Below are positions 36,627 through 46,138 of a stretch of DNA of 64,000 nt, one piece after another. This DNA is from Chloroflexota bacterium (GTDB lineage Bacteria; Chloroflexota; Anaerolineae; Aggregatilineales; Phototrophicaceae). Under the pieces are notes generated by a model. The model did no database searches. It was not told where the DNA came from and saw only the letters and a program-made list of their open reading frames with translations. Positions within the stretch are counted from its first letter, which is position 1. Every line of letters starts with the position of its first letter. The stretch is taken from contig WTGO01000074.1 of assembly GCA_011523515.1 (NCBI GenBank), forward strand, positions 62,001 to 126,000. The letters run 5' to 3'. The position numbers were made by a program, and so were the translations under genes.

Positions 36627-38177
36627 ATGTCAGCGGAATCCGTATCGCTCACTCTCGAGGCGACCGACACTATCGTTAGCCTGCGTCAGCGGCTTGCCGG
36701 CTTGCGCGGCCAGCGCGTGCTGCTGATTTGGCCCGAACCGGCCGCAAATCTCCGCAGCAAACTGGATCTGGTGCTGATCCAGCGCGAAGCCGACCGGCGG
36801 GCGATTCAGTTGGCCATCGTCTCAACCGATGAAATGCAGCAATACTTCGCTGCGGAACTCAACATCAGCTGCTTCGACACGCTTGAAGCCAGCCACGCCA
36901 GCCGCTGGAAACGGGGGAGACAGAAGCGATTCCTGCCCCGCTATCACAAGCCGAGCCCCGACCTTCAGGCGGAAGACCTGGAGTTGATCGCTGGACGCCT
37001 CGCCAGGAGAACTCAAGAGTCGCACTGGCGTTTGATTATTGAACGCGTCGTGGTTCTTGTGTTGCTAACAGGCGTTGTCGGAGCGGCGCTCTATGCCGTC
37101 GTGCCCAGCGCGGATATAGTCGTCAGTTTGCAGGAAGAAATCATTACTGTCGTCGTCGATGTTGTTGCCGACCGCAAGGCAAACGCCATACGTACCGATA
37201 GTGGCGTTATCCCGGCGCTGGTCCTGCGCGAGACGGTCGAGACCTCAGTCACCGTTCCCACTACAGGCACGGTTTGGCTCGACAGCATTTCCGCCGCCGC
37301 CATCGTAACATTCGCCAATTTGGGCGCCGATCAGGTGGATATCCCGCGAGGCACGATATTGGGCACCAGCGCCGGCGAGCCGATCCTCTTCGAAACCGTG
37401 GCTGATGTAGCCGTGCCCGCGGGCGTGGGACAGCGGGTCGGCGCAACAGTCGAAGCCATGGACAGCTATCGGGGCAGCGTGGGCAATGTCGGCCCGGGCA
37501 TGATTAACACAGTGCTGGGCGAGCTTTCCGATCAAGTCTCCGTCATTAACCTGGCGTCAGCCTCGGGCGGCAGCAACCAGAGCGTCAAGACCGTCGCCCT
37601 TGCCGACCAGAACAGGTTGCTGGAAAGCGCGCGGATTCAACTGCAATCGCTCGCCTTTGAACAGATGCGCGCCGGGCTGTCGGCAAGCCAAGTCATTATT
37701 ATCGAATCGCTGCGCATTGAACAAGAGCGCAAGGAATGGACCAGCTTTTCCGCCGATGTCGGCACCATGACCAGCGAATTGTCGCTGACCATGCGTGCGG
37801 TCGTCACCGCCCTGGTCGTCGACGACCGCTACAGCCGCCAATTGACGACCACCCGACTCAAGGACAAGATTCCAGCTGGCTTCGAACTGCTTGATGCTTC
37901 GCTGTCTTATGCGCGCGGCCCCTTCAAGCTAGGCAGAGCGGAGGGCCAAATCAACTTTACCGCGACGTCCAGCGCGACCGTAATCGCCGACTTCAACCCG
38001 GTTCAGCTGCGGGAAAACCTGGCTGGCCTTTCTTTGCAAGAAGCGCGCCAGCTTCTCGCGTCGCGGGCGGAACTCTCAGACCTAACCCCTCCGCGCATAT
38101 CGCTTTTCCCGCCGGCGCTTGAGCGTATGCCAACGATGGCAGTCCGCATCAATATTCGATTAGAGGCGCGCCAATGA
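36627..38177 (+). CDS. Baseplate-J-like membrane protein of unknown function
   Basis: Start is ATG 36627, one codon inside the ORF track entry. The 516-residue protein has a soluble N-terminal part (about 130 residues), one membrane helix (ERVVVLVLLTGVVGAALYAVV) and an outer part. The outer part contains TVPTTGTVWLDSISAAAIVTFANLGADQVDIPRGTIL...GPGMINTVLGELSDQVSVINLASASGG. That stretch resembles the baseplate J/gp47 domain, but no other phage-tail gene is nearby, so this is probably a cellular membrane protein common in Chloroflexota-type genomes. The stop overlaps ruvX by four bases, so the two are translationally coupled. Function unknown. Confidence 0.7.
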   Translation: MSAESVSLTLEATDTIVSLRQRLAGLRGQRVLLIWPEPAANLRSKLDLVLIQREADRRAIQLAIVSTDEMQQYFAAELNISCFDTLEASHASRWKRGRQKRFLPRYHKPSPDLQAEDLELIAGRLARRTQESHWRLIIERVVVLVLLTGVVGAALYAVVPSADIVVSLQEEIITVVVDVVADRKANAIRTDSGVIPALVLRETVETSVTVPTTGTVWLDSISAAAIVTFANLGADQVDIPRGTILGTSAGEPILFETVADVAVPAGVGQRVGATVEAMDSYRGSVGNVGPGMINTVLGELSDQVSVINLASASGGSNQSVKTVALADQNRLLESARIQLQSLAFEQMRAGLSASQVIIIESLRIEQERKEWTSFSADVGTMTSELSLTMRAVVTALVVDDRYSRQLTTTRLKDKIPAGFELLDASLSYARGPFKLGRAEGQINFTATSSATVIADFNPVQLRENLAGLSLQEARQLLASRAELSDLTPPRISLFPPALERMPTMAVRINIRLEARQ

Positions 38178-38626
38178 TCGGACGCTTGCTGGGAATCGAC
38201 CCGGGTGAAAAACGAATTGGTTTGGCGGTAAGCGACGCCATGGGCATTGCTGCGCGCGAACTACAGATTCTCCCGCGCATGGGTGATGCTGCCGATTTCG
38301 CGACGCTCGGAGAAATCGTTGAAAGACACAAGATTGCCGGCATAGTGGTCGGTGTCCCTCTTAATCCAAATGCTCCGGCGGGAATCCGCACCCAGGCGGA
38401 TGCCGTGCGCGAGTGGATCAATCAGCTGCGACTGGCGATTCCGCTGCCCATCGCCGAGGTCAGCGAGTATTTGACCAGCCACGAGGCGCGCCGCCTGGCC
38501 TACACCCAGAAACGAAAACCGCGAGAACCAGTAGACGACTTGGCCGCACGAATTATCCTGCAAGCCTTTCTGGATGCGCAAAGCTACGGTAACGCTACGT
38601 TTCCGCCCTCAGAAACACACGAATGA
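38174..38626 (+). CDS. ruvX: Putative pre-16S rRNA nuclease / YqgF family RuvX
   Basis: The 150-residue RNase H-fold protein has the opening GRLLGIDPGEKRIGLAVSD with the first catalytic aspartate, GIVVGVPLN in the middle and VDDLAARIILQAFLD at the end. YqgF/RuvX is linked to processing of the 5' end of pre-16S rRNA and was also called a Holliday-junction resolvase homologue. Its start overlaps the previous stop (ATGA). Confidence 0.93.
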   Translation: MIGRLLGIDPGEKRIGLAVSDAMGIAARELQILPRMGDAADFATLGEIVERHKIAGIVVGVPLNPNAPAGIRTQADAVREWINQLRLAIPLPIAEVSEYLTSHEARRLAYTQKRKPREPVDDLAARIILQAFLDAQSYGNATFPPSETHE

Positions 38627-38736
38627 GCGAAGACGACTATACTAGTCCTTGAAGCGGACGCCGCGTACGTTCCTCGTTGCTATAGGTAGAGGGCTACGTC
38701 GAATTTAGGCCCTTGTAAATTGCTGAGATTGTCCAG

Positions 38737-40203
38737 ATGCGCAACCTGCACGACACGCAGCCCAGTCGAAGTCTCTACCTGAAGCCGCGCGATCAGGGAT
38801 TGTCCGCGCCGCCGCGAATACTCTTCTGGGGCGTCATCATATTCTTCGCTTTAGTGCTGCTGGGCATTGCCGGCGTCGTATTTGGTTTCCGCGAGATCTT
38901 GCAACCGGCGCAGCAGCAGCGCGTCATCGATCAGCTGCCCTTTATGCGCATGTTGCGTCGTCCCACGCCGCAAGGTGGCGTTTTCCCTACCCTGGAGCCG
39001 CCAGCAAATGCGGACGACGCCCTCGCCCTTCTCGATATGCCGCTCGACTTCGCAACGCCAATCGGAACCGACGATGACGTCAAGGTTGTCGCATCGCCCA
39101 CGCAATCGCCAACGCTAGTACCCCCGTCAAACACCCCCGCGCCTACCATAGGCGTCGAGACTACTGCAACTGTGGCGGAGCAGAGCGCAGCACCGGCGTC
39201 AAATCAGACCGGCGCGGGTTTGCTGGCTACCGCCGCCCCGCCTGCCCGGAAAACACCGCCGCCTTCGGCCAGGATTTCGGGTGTTCGACATCAGCAGCAA
39301 ACCTGGAACAACTGCGGACCAGCGACGATCACCATGGCGCTTAGCTATTATGGCTGGCAGCACGACCAAGCCTTCGCCCGCACGCGGCTGAAGCCAAACC
39401 GGGAAGACAAAAATGTCAGTCCACACGAATTGGCCGGCTTCGTGGAAGACGAGAGTTTCGTTAAAGCGCTGGCGCGTATGGGCGGTACGCTCGAGTTGCT
39501 CAAGCGACTGGTGGCCAACGGCTTCCCAGTCGTGATCGAAACCGGCGAAATGTTTGAAGCCTACGACTGGATTGGCCACTATCGCGTGCTGGTCGCTTAT
39601 GACGACAGTTATCAGACCATGTTTTTCTTTGACAGCTTCCTCGGCGTCGGCGAAGGAGCGCAAGGCATCGCCAAGAGCTACGCCCAGGTCGATAGCGATT
39701 GGCGCGCCTTCAACCGCACCTTCATTGTTGTTTACGAACCGCAGCGCGAAGACTTGCTTCGTACTCTGCTCGGCGAGCACTGGGACGAGTCGGGCGCGGC
39801 TCTGCTAGCCTTTGAAACTGCCCAGGATGAAGCCCGCCGCGAGCCGCAAAGTCCTTTTGCCTGGTTTAACATGGGAACGTCCCTGGTCGCTTTGGGCAGA
39901 CACCAGGAAGCCGCCGCCGCCTATGACCAGGCCAACCACACCGGCAAACTACCCTGGCGCATGTATTGGTATCAGTTTGGCGCCTTTGAAGCCTATTACG
40001 AGTTGGGACGCTACGATGATGTGCTCAGCCTGGCGAAAATCAACCAGAATAATTCGCGCGAGCTGGAAGAGACCTACTATTGGCAAGGCCGCGTTCAAGA
40101 AGCGCAAGGCAAGATTCAACAAGCCGCTTCGTCTTATAGGCGCGCATTGACTTACAACCCCAATTATGAAGACGCGCGCGCGGCGCTGGACAACCTCAGC
40201 TAG
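38737..40203 (+). CDS. Membrane-anchored C39-like peptidase with C-terminal TPR repeats
   Basis: The 488-residue protein has one N-terminal helix (ILFWGVIIFFALVLLGIAGVVFGF) and a Pro/Thr-rich linker. A papain-fold C39_2-type domain follows: QTWNNCGPATITMALSYYGW holds the nucleophilic cysteine, WIGHYRVLVAYDD the histidine, and FFFDSFLGVG the acidic residue. The last 150 residues are TPR-like (FAWFNMGTSLVALGRHQEAAAAYDQA; YYWQGRVQEAQGKIQQAASSYRRAL). It probably acts on the outer face of the membrane as a peptidase or transglutaminase-like enzyme. No export or bacteriocin partner is nearby. Substrate unknown. Confidence 0.8.
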   Translation: MRNLHDTQPSRSLYLKPRDQGLSAPPRILFWGVIIFFALVLLGIAGVVFGFREILQPAQQQRVIDQLPFMRMLRRPTPQGGVFPTLEPPANADDALALLDMPLDFATPIGTDDDVKVVASPTQSPTLVPPSNTPAPTIGVETTATVAEQSAAPASNQTGAGLLATAAPPARKTPPPSARISGVRHQQQTWNNCGPATITMALSYYGWQHDQAFARTRLKPNREDKNVSPHELAGFVEDESFVKALARMGGTLELLKRLVANGFPVVIETGEMFEAYDWIGHYRVLVAYDDSYQTMFFFDSFLGVGEGAQGIAKSYAQVDSDWRAFNRTFIVVYEPQREDLLRTLLGEHWDESGAALLAFETAQDEARREPQSPFAWFNMGTSLVALGRHQEAAAAYDQANHTGKLPWRMYWYQFGAFEAYYELGRYDDVLSLAKINQNNSRELEETYYWQGRVQEAQGKIQQAASSYRRALTYNPNYEDARAALDNLS

Positions 40204-40211
40204 GCCGCCGC

Positions 40212-41876
40212 ATGTCAGATACACCCAAGGCACGCCCATCCCGGCGGCAGCATGCCCGTCATTTGGCTCGCTCGACGCTAATGGTGATGCTGGCCTTTCT
40301 GGCGGCGAAAATCATCAGCCTGGCGCAGACCCTTATCATTGCGCAGGCCTTTGGCGTCGGTCGAGACCTTGACGCCTACGTGGCGGCCAATCGCATCCCC
40401 GAGCTGATCGTGATTCTGATTTCAGGCGGCGCCTTGACCCACGCGTTCATCCCCGTGTTCAGCGGCTTTCTGGCCAAAGGCGACCTGGATTCCGCCTGGA
40501 AGCTCTCCAGCCACTTGATTAATTGCATATTCACGCTCGCGCTTGCCCTCAGCGCGGTCGTGTTTGTACTTGCGCCCTGGCTTGTGGACAACCTTGTCGC
40601 GCCCGGATTTGACATTCCTACCGCGCGCAGCACAGTCGAAATGATGCGGATCTTGCTGCTGAGCACGATAATCTTCGCGGTGAGCGGCATCTTCAGCGGC
40701 ATACTCAACTCGCATCAGCATTTCCTGCTGCCGGCTTTGGCGCCCATCATGTTCGACATTGGCATTTTGTTCGGCGTTGTCTTTTTGCTGCCGCGCCTCG
40801 GCATCAACGGCCTCGCCTATGGGGCAGTATTTGGCGCAGGCCTGCACTTCAGCATTCAGGCGCCGGGCCTGCTTCATTACAGGATGCGCTGGAGACTGGA
40901 ACTGGGCCTGCGCAATCCACAGCTTTGGCTGGTGATCCGGCTGATGCTGCCGCGAATCGGCGGTCTGGGCGTGTTCAGCCTGAATTTTCTGGTAATGAAC
41001 AATATCGCGTCGCGCCTCGGCGCCGGCTCGGTGAGCGCGCTGGATTGGGGCTGGCGCTTGATGCAAATCCCACAGACCCTGATCGGCACCGCCATGGGCA
41101 TCGTAATCTTCCCGACGCTGGCGGCGCTCAGCGAGCTCAACGATATATCGGGCAAACGCGACGCCATGTCCGGCGCGCTGCGCTTCATCCTTATTTGCAG
41201 CATTCCATCCGCCATCGCCTTGATTCTGCTGGGCCGCCCGCTGATCGGCCTGCTGGAGCGAGGCGCCTTTGACGCCTCAGCTTCGGCGCTGGTCTACAGC
41301 ACTCTTTCCATGTTCACCCTGGGCCTGATCGTTCACTCCGCCCTGGAAATCATCGCTCGCAGCTTCTACGCCGACAAGGATACGCTTACACCTTTATTCG
41401 CCGCGCTCGGCGGCGCGCTGATTAATTTTGTTCTCGCCTTCCCGCTCAGCGATGTCGCCAGGGTCGACTCGAACACTTTGCTCAATGCTATCGCCCGCTG
41501 GGCGCCATCGCTGCAATTGTCGCGCGACTACGGCAATGTCAGCGGCCTGGCCCTGGCCAATTCCCTGGGCGTCATGTTCGAGGTGCTGGCGCTGCTCTTC
41601 ATCCTGCGCCGGCGCTGGCGCGGCATCGCCGAGAACGCTCTGGCGCGCGCCTTGTTGAAGACACTCATCGCCTCGCTGGTCATGGCGGCCGTTATCGTCG
41701 CATTTGACTTGGCCTGGGAAAGCCTCGTATTGGGTTCCGGCATGTCCTTGACTATACTGCGGCTGCTGATAGCGAGCATCGTCGGATTGGCGGCTTTTCT
41801 GCTGACCGCGCAGCTGCTAAAAATGCAGGAGCTTCCCGAAATCTTAAAGATCATCCGGCTGCGTCCGGCCGACTAG
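40212..41876 (+). CDS. murJ: Lipid II flippase MurJ (MviN family)
   Basis: The 554-residue integral membrane protein has about 14 helices and the MviN/MurJ pattern: AKIISLAQTLIIAQAFGVGRDLDAYVAANRIPELIVILISGGALTHAFIPVF, the first-helix GxxxD/E region, and PRIGGLGVFSLNFLVMNNIASRLGAGSVSALDWGWRLMQIPQTLIGTAMGIVIFPTLAAL. It moves the lipid II precursor of peptidoglycan across the membrane. Together with LysM and M23 genes it suggests that this cell makes or binds a peptidoglycan wall. The start lies eight bases after the C39 gene. Confidence 0.93.
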   Translation: MSDTPKARPSRRQHARHLARSTLMVMLAFLAAKIISLAQTLIIAQAFGVGRDLDAYVAANRIPELIVILISGGALTHAFIPVFSGFLAKGDLDSAWKLSSHLINCIFTLALALSAVVFVLAPWLVDNLVAPGFDIPTARSTVEMMRILLLSTIIFAVSGIFSGILNSHQHFLLPALAPIMFDIGILFGVVFLLPRLGINGLAYGAVFGAGLHFSIQAPGLLHYRMRWRLELGLRNPQLWLVIRLMLPRIGGLGVFSLNFLVMNNIASRLGAGSVSALDWGWRLMQIPQTLIGTAMGIVIFPTLAALSELNDISGKRDAMSGALRFILICSIPSAIALILLGRPLIGLLERGAFDASASALVYSTLSMFTLGLIVHSALEIIARSFYADKDTLTPLFAALGGALINFVLAFPLSDVARVDSNTLLNAIARWAPSLQLSRDYGNVSGLALANSLGVMFEVLALLFILRRRWRGIAENALARALLKTLIASLVMAAVIVAFDLAWESLVLGSGMSLTILRLLIASIVGLAAFLLTAQLLKMQELPEILKIIRLRPAD

Positions 41877-41887
41877 GCAGGCCAAAC

Positions 41888-42547
41888 ATGCCCATCAAGA
41901 TTAAATCACTAACGCTCGGCCCATTTGCCACCAATGCCTATCTGGTTGCCGATACAGGAACCGGCAACGCCATCCTGATCGACCCAGTCGACGACGCGCC
42001 CGCCATCCTGGCCGCCGCGCGCGAAGATGGCTGGACGATCAAGCTGATGATTGCCACGCACGCCCATCTTGATCACGTTCTGGCCAGCGCCGCGATCAAA
42101 GCGGAGCTAAAGATCCCCTTTTACATCCATGAGGAGTGCGAGCCGCTGCTAGAAGAGATTCCCCTGCAGGGCATCTTCTTCGGCTTGGGCGAGCTGCCGG
42201 CGGCGGCCCAGCCCGATCGGCTGCTCACCGGCGCATCCGAGACCATTGAGCTGGACTCGATTCGTTTGCAGAGTCTGTACACCCCAGGGCATGCGCCGGG
42301 CCACCTCAGCTTCTACCTGGCTGAACACAAGATCTTGTTCAGCGGCGATACGCTTTTCGCCGGCAGCATCGGCCGCACCGATTTGCCCGGTGGCGATCAC
42401 GCACTGCTGATGCGCTCCATCATTGACAAACTGATGGTCTTGGACGACGATGTGCAGGTCCTGCCCGGCCACTTGGGCCTCACCACCATTGGCCGTGAGC
42501 GACTCACCAACCCCTTCTTGCTCGCGTATGATGATGACCGTGCCTAG
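41888..42547 (+). CDS. Metallo-beta-lactamase-fold hydrolase (glyoxalase II-like)
   Basis: The 219-residue protein carries the zinc motif THAHLDH (about residues 57-63), then TPGHAPGHLSFYL, SGDTLFAGSIGRTDLPGG and LPGHLGLTTIGRE, which is the metal-site order of the glyoxalase II-like branch. Such enzymes hydrolyse thioesters or related compounds in the cytoplasm. There is no glyoxalase I neighbour, so the substrate is unknown. It follows murJ by 11 bases. Confidence 0.85.
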   Translation: MPIKIKSLTLGPFATNAYLVADTGTGNAILIDPVDDAPAILAAAREDGWTIKLMIATHAHLDHVLASAAIKAELKIPFYIHEECEPLLEEIPLQGIFFGLGELPAAAQPDRLLTGASETIELDSIRLQSLYTPGHAPGHLSFYLAEHKILFSGDTLFAGSIGRTDLPGGDHALLMRSIIDKLMVLDDDVQVLPGHLGLTTIGRERLTNPFLLAYDDDRA

Positions 42548-42562
42548 GCCGCAACCCGGCTA

Positions 42563-43480
42563 ATGACAATACTGACCCTGTTCCTGGATGGCGTTGGTTT
42601 GGGCGCTGATGACCCGGAGCACAACCCCTTCGCCACGGCCGATACGCCGACCCTGATCAATCTGACCAATGGGCTGCGCTGGCTAGACTCCACCGGGATG
42701 CAGACGAGCGAGCGCGCGGTCTTTATTCCAACCGACGCGCGCCTGGGCGTCGCCGGATATCCGCAGAGCGGCACCGGACAAGCCAGCCTCTTAACCGGTC
42801 TCAACGTGCCGACAATCATCGGCCGGCACTACGGCCCCAAGCCGGAAGTGGAGACCCGCGACATAATCCGGCAACGCAGTTTTTTCCGGCGATTGACCGC
42901 GAGCGGAAAGTCGGCGCGTTTGCTCACGGCCTATCCGCCGCGCCTGCTCGCGGACTTTGATCGCGGCAAGACCTTGCGCTCAAGCATTCAGCAGGCCGCT
43001 TTCGAATCGGGCGAGCCTCACTTTACGCTGGAGGATGTTTTACAACAGCGCGCATTAACCGCGGAATGGACTACGGATAGTTGGCGCCGCCACTTGCGCT
43101 TCAGCCACCTGCCGCAGTACTCGCCGCGTGAGGCCGGGCGCCTGCTGGCGCGGTTGGCGCGCGCACACGACTTCGCCTTCCACTCGCATTGGCTGACTGA
43201 CCGCATCGGCCATCGCGGCACTCTCAGCGAAGGCATTGAAATTTTGGAGCGCTTTGACGCTGTCCTGACGGGTGTCCTCGATGCATCGGACGATGACGCC
43301 GGACTGGTCATCGTCACCAGCGACCATGGCAATATGGAAGACTTAAGCACGCGCCGCCACACGCTCAACCAGGTGCCGACCCTGGTTATCGGAAGCCGCG
43401 CGCCAGAATTCGCTCACGACTTCAAGAGCCTGATCGACTTCGTTCCCGCCTGTGATAGAATGCTCAACGATACCCGCTAG
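42563..43480 (+). CDS. Alkaline phosphatase superfamily metalloenzyme
   Basis: The 305-residue protein has the core of the phosphopentomutase/independent phosphoglycerate mutase/alkaline phosphatase superfamily. FLDGVGLG gives the first metal aspartate, QSGTGQASLLTGLNVP the nucleophile region, and TSDHGNMEDLSTRRHTLNQVPTLVIG the second metal site. It is too short to be a complete iPGM or phosphopentomutase and lacks the inserted lid domain. A phosphohydrolase or mutase activity is expected, but I do not recognise a named gene. Confidence 0.8.
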   Translation: MTILTLFLDGVGLGADDPEHNPFATADTPTLINLTNGLRWLDSTGMQTSERAVFIPTDARLGVAGYPQSGTGQASLLTGLNVPTIIGRHYGPKPEVETRDIIRQRSFFRRLTASGKSARLLTAYPPRLLADFDRGKTLRSSIQQAAFESGEPHFTLEDVLQQRALTAEWTTDSWRRHLRFSHLPQYSPREAGRLLARLARAHDFAFHSHWLTDRIGHRGTLSEGIEILERFDAVLTGVLDASDDDAGLVIVTSDHGNMEDLSTRRHTLNQVPTLVIGSRAPEFAHDFKSLIDFVPACDRMLNDTR

Positions 43481-43505
43481 CCTAAACACGCGAAATGAGT
43501 CCTGC

Positions 43506-44687
43506 TTGAGCGACCGAATACACCGCTCGATTTTCGCCATTGTCTGTGGTCGCCTGGCGATCAATATCTCGCGCCGCTTCGCCTACCCTTTCGTCGCGCC
43601 CATAGGCGCCGGCTTCGGCGTCCCCGCCGATAACATTCAAAACGTTATCGCCTTGACCAATGTCTCCGGCCTGCTCAGCCCCGTGCTTGGAACCATCTCC
43701 GAACACTTTGGGCGCAAGGCTGTGATGGTCGGCGCTCTGCTGGCAATGGCGCTGATGAGCGTGCTTGGCGCGCTCTTCGCCGAATACGGCGTCTTCGTAA
43801 TCGTCATGTTTGGCTTCGGCATTGGCAAGATAATCTACGACCCAACCTTCCAAGCCTACATCGGCGATGCCGTTCACTTTAGCCGGCGCGCGCGCGTCAT
43901 GGGTATCGCCGAGCTAAGCTGGGCAATGTCAGGCTTTATCGCCGCGCCCGTCGCCGGTTTCCTTCTCGACGTCAGCACGCTGCAAGCGATTTTCGTATTC
44001 CTCGCGCTATTGATGGGGCTTAGCGCCCTGGCCTGTATCCTCTTGGTCAACTCTGACGCTCGACCCGATCATGACCGCAAGCAAGCACGCCTTATCAGCC
44101 CGCTGGCAGCCATGCGTGTGGTCAGCGCCCATCCGCCCGCCGTCTTCGCCCTGATATTCACCTTCTGCCTCACCGCCTCCCACGAGATTTTTTACATCAA
44201 CTACGGTCTATGGATGGAATCCAGCTTCGGTCTGGTATTGACCGCGCTCGGCGCCATTACTATCGTCATCTCCATCGCTGAAGTCATCGGCGAGTTCATC
44301 GTAATCACTTTGGCTGACCGCTTCGGCACCAAGCGGACATCAATGTACGGCATCCTGCTGGCGGCGCTCTGCTTCCTGATAATTCCCCAACTCGCTTTCA
44401 GCCTGCCCTTGGCGATGGCTGGGATATTTGTCATGTTCATTTGCATCGAAACTGCCATAGTCTCCGCCATTCCCTTGTTTAGTGAACTTCTTCCCAAATC
44501 GCGCGCTGTCATGATGAGCGCGAACGTGGGCGCGCACTCTGTCGGCCGCGTATCCGGCGCGGCGGCGGGCGCTTTGATCTACAAAGAAAGCGCCGGCAAT
44601 TTTCTGCTGATCGGTTTGGTCGCCGGTATATTGGGCATCCTCGCCTTCGTGGTGATGAATCGTTTCATTCCGTCCGGCGAAAACTGA
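43506..44687 (+). CDS. Major facilitator superfamily transporter
   Basis: The ORF in the track starts inside the previous gene. A TTG at 43506 (LSDRIHRSIFAIVCGRLAINISRRFAYPF) is a likelier start, but the Shine-Dalgarno is weak, so the boundary is uncertain. About 390 residues contain around 12 helices, with MFS loops such as SEHFGRKAVMVGALL and LADRFGTKRTSMYGILL. It resembles DHA1-type drug or metabolite exporters. Substrate unknown. The gap to the preceding gene is 25 bases. Confidence 0.78.
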   Translation: MSDRIHRSIFAIVCGRLAINISRRFAYPFVAPIGAGFGVPADNIQNVIALTNVSGLLSPVLGTISEHFGRKAVMVGALLAMALMSVLGALFAEYGVFVIVMFGFGIGKIIYDPTFQAYIGDAVHFSRRARVMGIAELSWAMSGFIAAPVAGFLLDVSTLQAIFVFLALLMGLSALACILLVNSDARPDHDRKQARLISPLAAMRVVSAHPPAVFALIFTFCLTASHEIFYINYGLWMESSFGLVLTALGAITIVISIAEVIGEFIVITLADRFGTKRTSMYGILLAALCFLIIPQLAFSLPLAMAGIFVMFICIETAIVSAIPLFSELLPKSRAVMMSANVGAHSVGRVSGAAAGALIYKESAGNFLLIGLVAGILGILAFVVMNRFIPSGEN

Positions 44688-44778
44688 TGCGGCTCTCTGC
44701 GCATTGCCGACAGGCGCGCCTTGACTAATGATTGACCGTCGCCTAGAATCGGACGGCGTTGTTTCCAGAAGGATAAGC

Positions 44779-46116
44779 ATGTTTGATTCTCTGTCACAAA
44801 GGCTTGACACAGCCTTTGAAGGCTTGCGCAAAGGCGGCCGCGTAAAAGAAGCCGATGTCAAGGCCGTCATGCGCGAGGTGCGTATGGCGCTGCTTGAAGC
44901 GGACGTGGCCCTGCCTATCGTCAAAGACTTCATCAAGGAAGTCCGCCAGCGCGCGCTGGGCGAAGAAGTCCACAAAGCCCTCAAGCCCAGCGAACAAGTC
45001 GTCAAGATCATCCACGAAGAAATGGTCGCTATGCTGGGTGAGCCGGGCCGCCTCAGCTTCAGCGGCAGCAGTCGTCCCCACGTCATCATGATGGTCGGCT
45101 TGCAGGGCACAGGCAAAACCACCAACACCGCCAAACTGGCGCTGCATTTGCGCGCTGAAGGCCGCAGCCCGCTGATGATTGCGGCCGATACTTACCGCCC
45201 CGCCGCGGTCGATCAGCTGGTCACCCTCGCCAAGCAGATCAATGTGGACATCTACGAAGAAGGCACGGACAGCACACCGCCCGCCATCGTGAAACGCGGC
45301 ATCAAGCGAGCCAAAGAGCTGGACGCTGACGTCGTGCTGATCGACACCGCCGGCCGGCTGCAAATTGACGAAACCAAGATGGATGAGCTGGAGGAAATCA
45401 AGCGCATCTCGTCACCGGCCGAAATCCTGCTGGTCGCCGACGCCATGACCGGACAAGAAGCAGTCAATATCGCGCGCGGCTTCAACGAACATCTGGGCAT
45501 CACCGGCCTGATATTGACGCGCGTTGACGGCGATGCCCGTGGTGGCGCCGCCTTGTCGATGAGAGCCGTCACCGGCGTGCCCATCAAGTACATGGGTACG
45601 GGCGAAAAAGTCAGCGCCGACACGCTGGAACTCTTCCACCCCGACCGCATCGCGCAGCGCATTCTCGGCATGGGCGACATCATGTCGTTGATCGAGAAGA
45701 CCGAGTCGGTGTACGAAGAAGAAGAAGCCCTGCGCCTGCAAAGCAAGATCATGAAGAACGATTTCACCTTGCAGGATTTTCTCGATCAACTGCAGAAAAT
45801 CCGCCGCATGGGGCCGCTCGGCAAAGTACTGGGTATGATTCCGGGCATGTCCAAGTTGCAAATGCAGACTGACTTCAACGACGAAGATGTCGAAAAGCGT
45901 ATCAAGAAAGTCGAGGCGATCATCAATTCGATGACGCCGCAGGAACGCAAGCATCCGCGGATTCTAAAGGCCAGCCGCAAACGCCGTATCGCCAGCGGCA
46001 GCGGCGTCGAAGTCCGCGATGTTAATGAGTTGCTCAAGCAATTTCAGCAGATGAGCCGACTCATGAATCAACTCAGCAGAGGCAAAATGCCCAATATTCC
46101 CGGCTTAAGCGCTTAA
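44779..46116 (+). CDS. ffh: Signal recognition particle protein Ffh
   Basis: Start is MFDSLSQRLD (ATG 44779, AAGGA upstream); the ORF track begins 17 residues too early. The 445-residue GTPase shows the N domain, then GLQGTGKTTNTAKLAL (G1), DTYRPAAVDQL (G2), DTAGRLQIDE (G3) and TRVDGDARGGAAL, and the methionine-rich M domain (MGPLGKVLGMIPGMSKLQ). It binds signal sequences with SRP RNA and brings ribosomes to the membrane with FtsY. It leads an operon into rpsP-khpA-rimM. No SRP RNA was seen here. Confidence 0.98.
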   Translation: MFDSLSQRLDTAFEGLRKGGRVKEADVKAVMREVRMALLEADVALPIVKDFIKEVRQRALGEEVHKALKPSEQVVKIIHEEMVAMLGEPGRLSFSGSSRPHVIMMVGLQGTGKTTNTAKLALHLRAEGRSPLMIAADTYRPAAVDQLVTLAKQINVDIYEEGTDSTPPAIVKRGIKRAKELDADVVLIDTAGRLQIDETKMDELEEIKRISSPAEILLVADAMTGQEAVNIARGFNEHLGITGLILTRVDGDARGGAALSMRAVTGVPIKYMGTGEKVSADTLELFHPDRIAQRILGMGDIMSLIEKTESVYEEEEALRLQSKIMKNDFTLQDFLDQLQKIRRMGPLGKVLGMIPGMSKLQMQTDFNDEDVEKRIKKVEAIINSMTPQERKHPRILKASRKRRIASGSGVEVRDVNELLKQFQQMSRLMNQLSRGKMPNIPGLSA

Positions 46117-46138
46117 GCCGGCAAAGAGGAGAAAATCT

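Noticed and set aside
36627-38177. Prophage tail gene
   Set aside because: Only the J-like domain is present, with a membrane helix and no capsid, tail or integrase genes.
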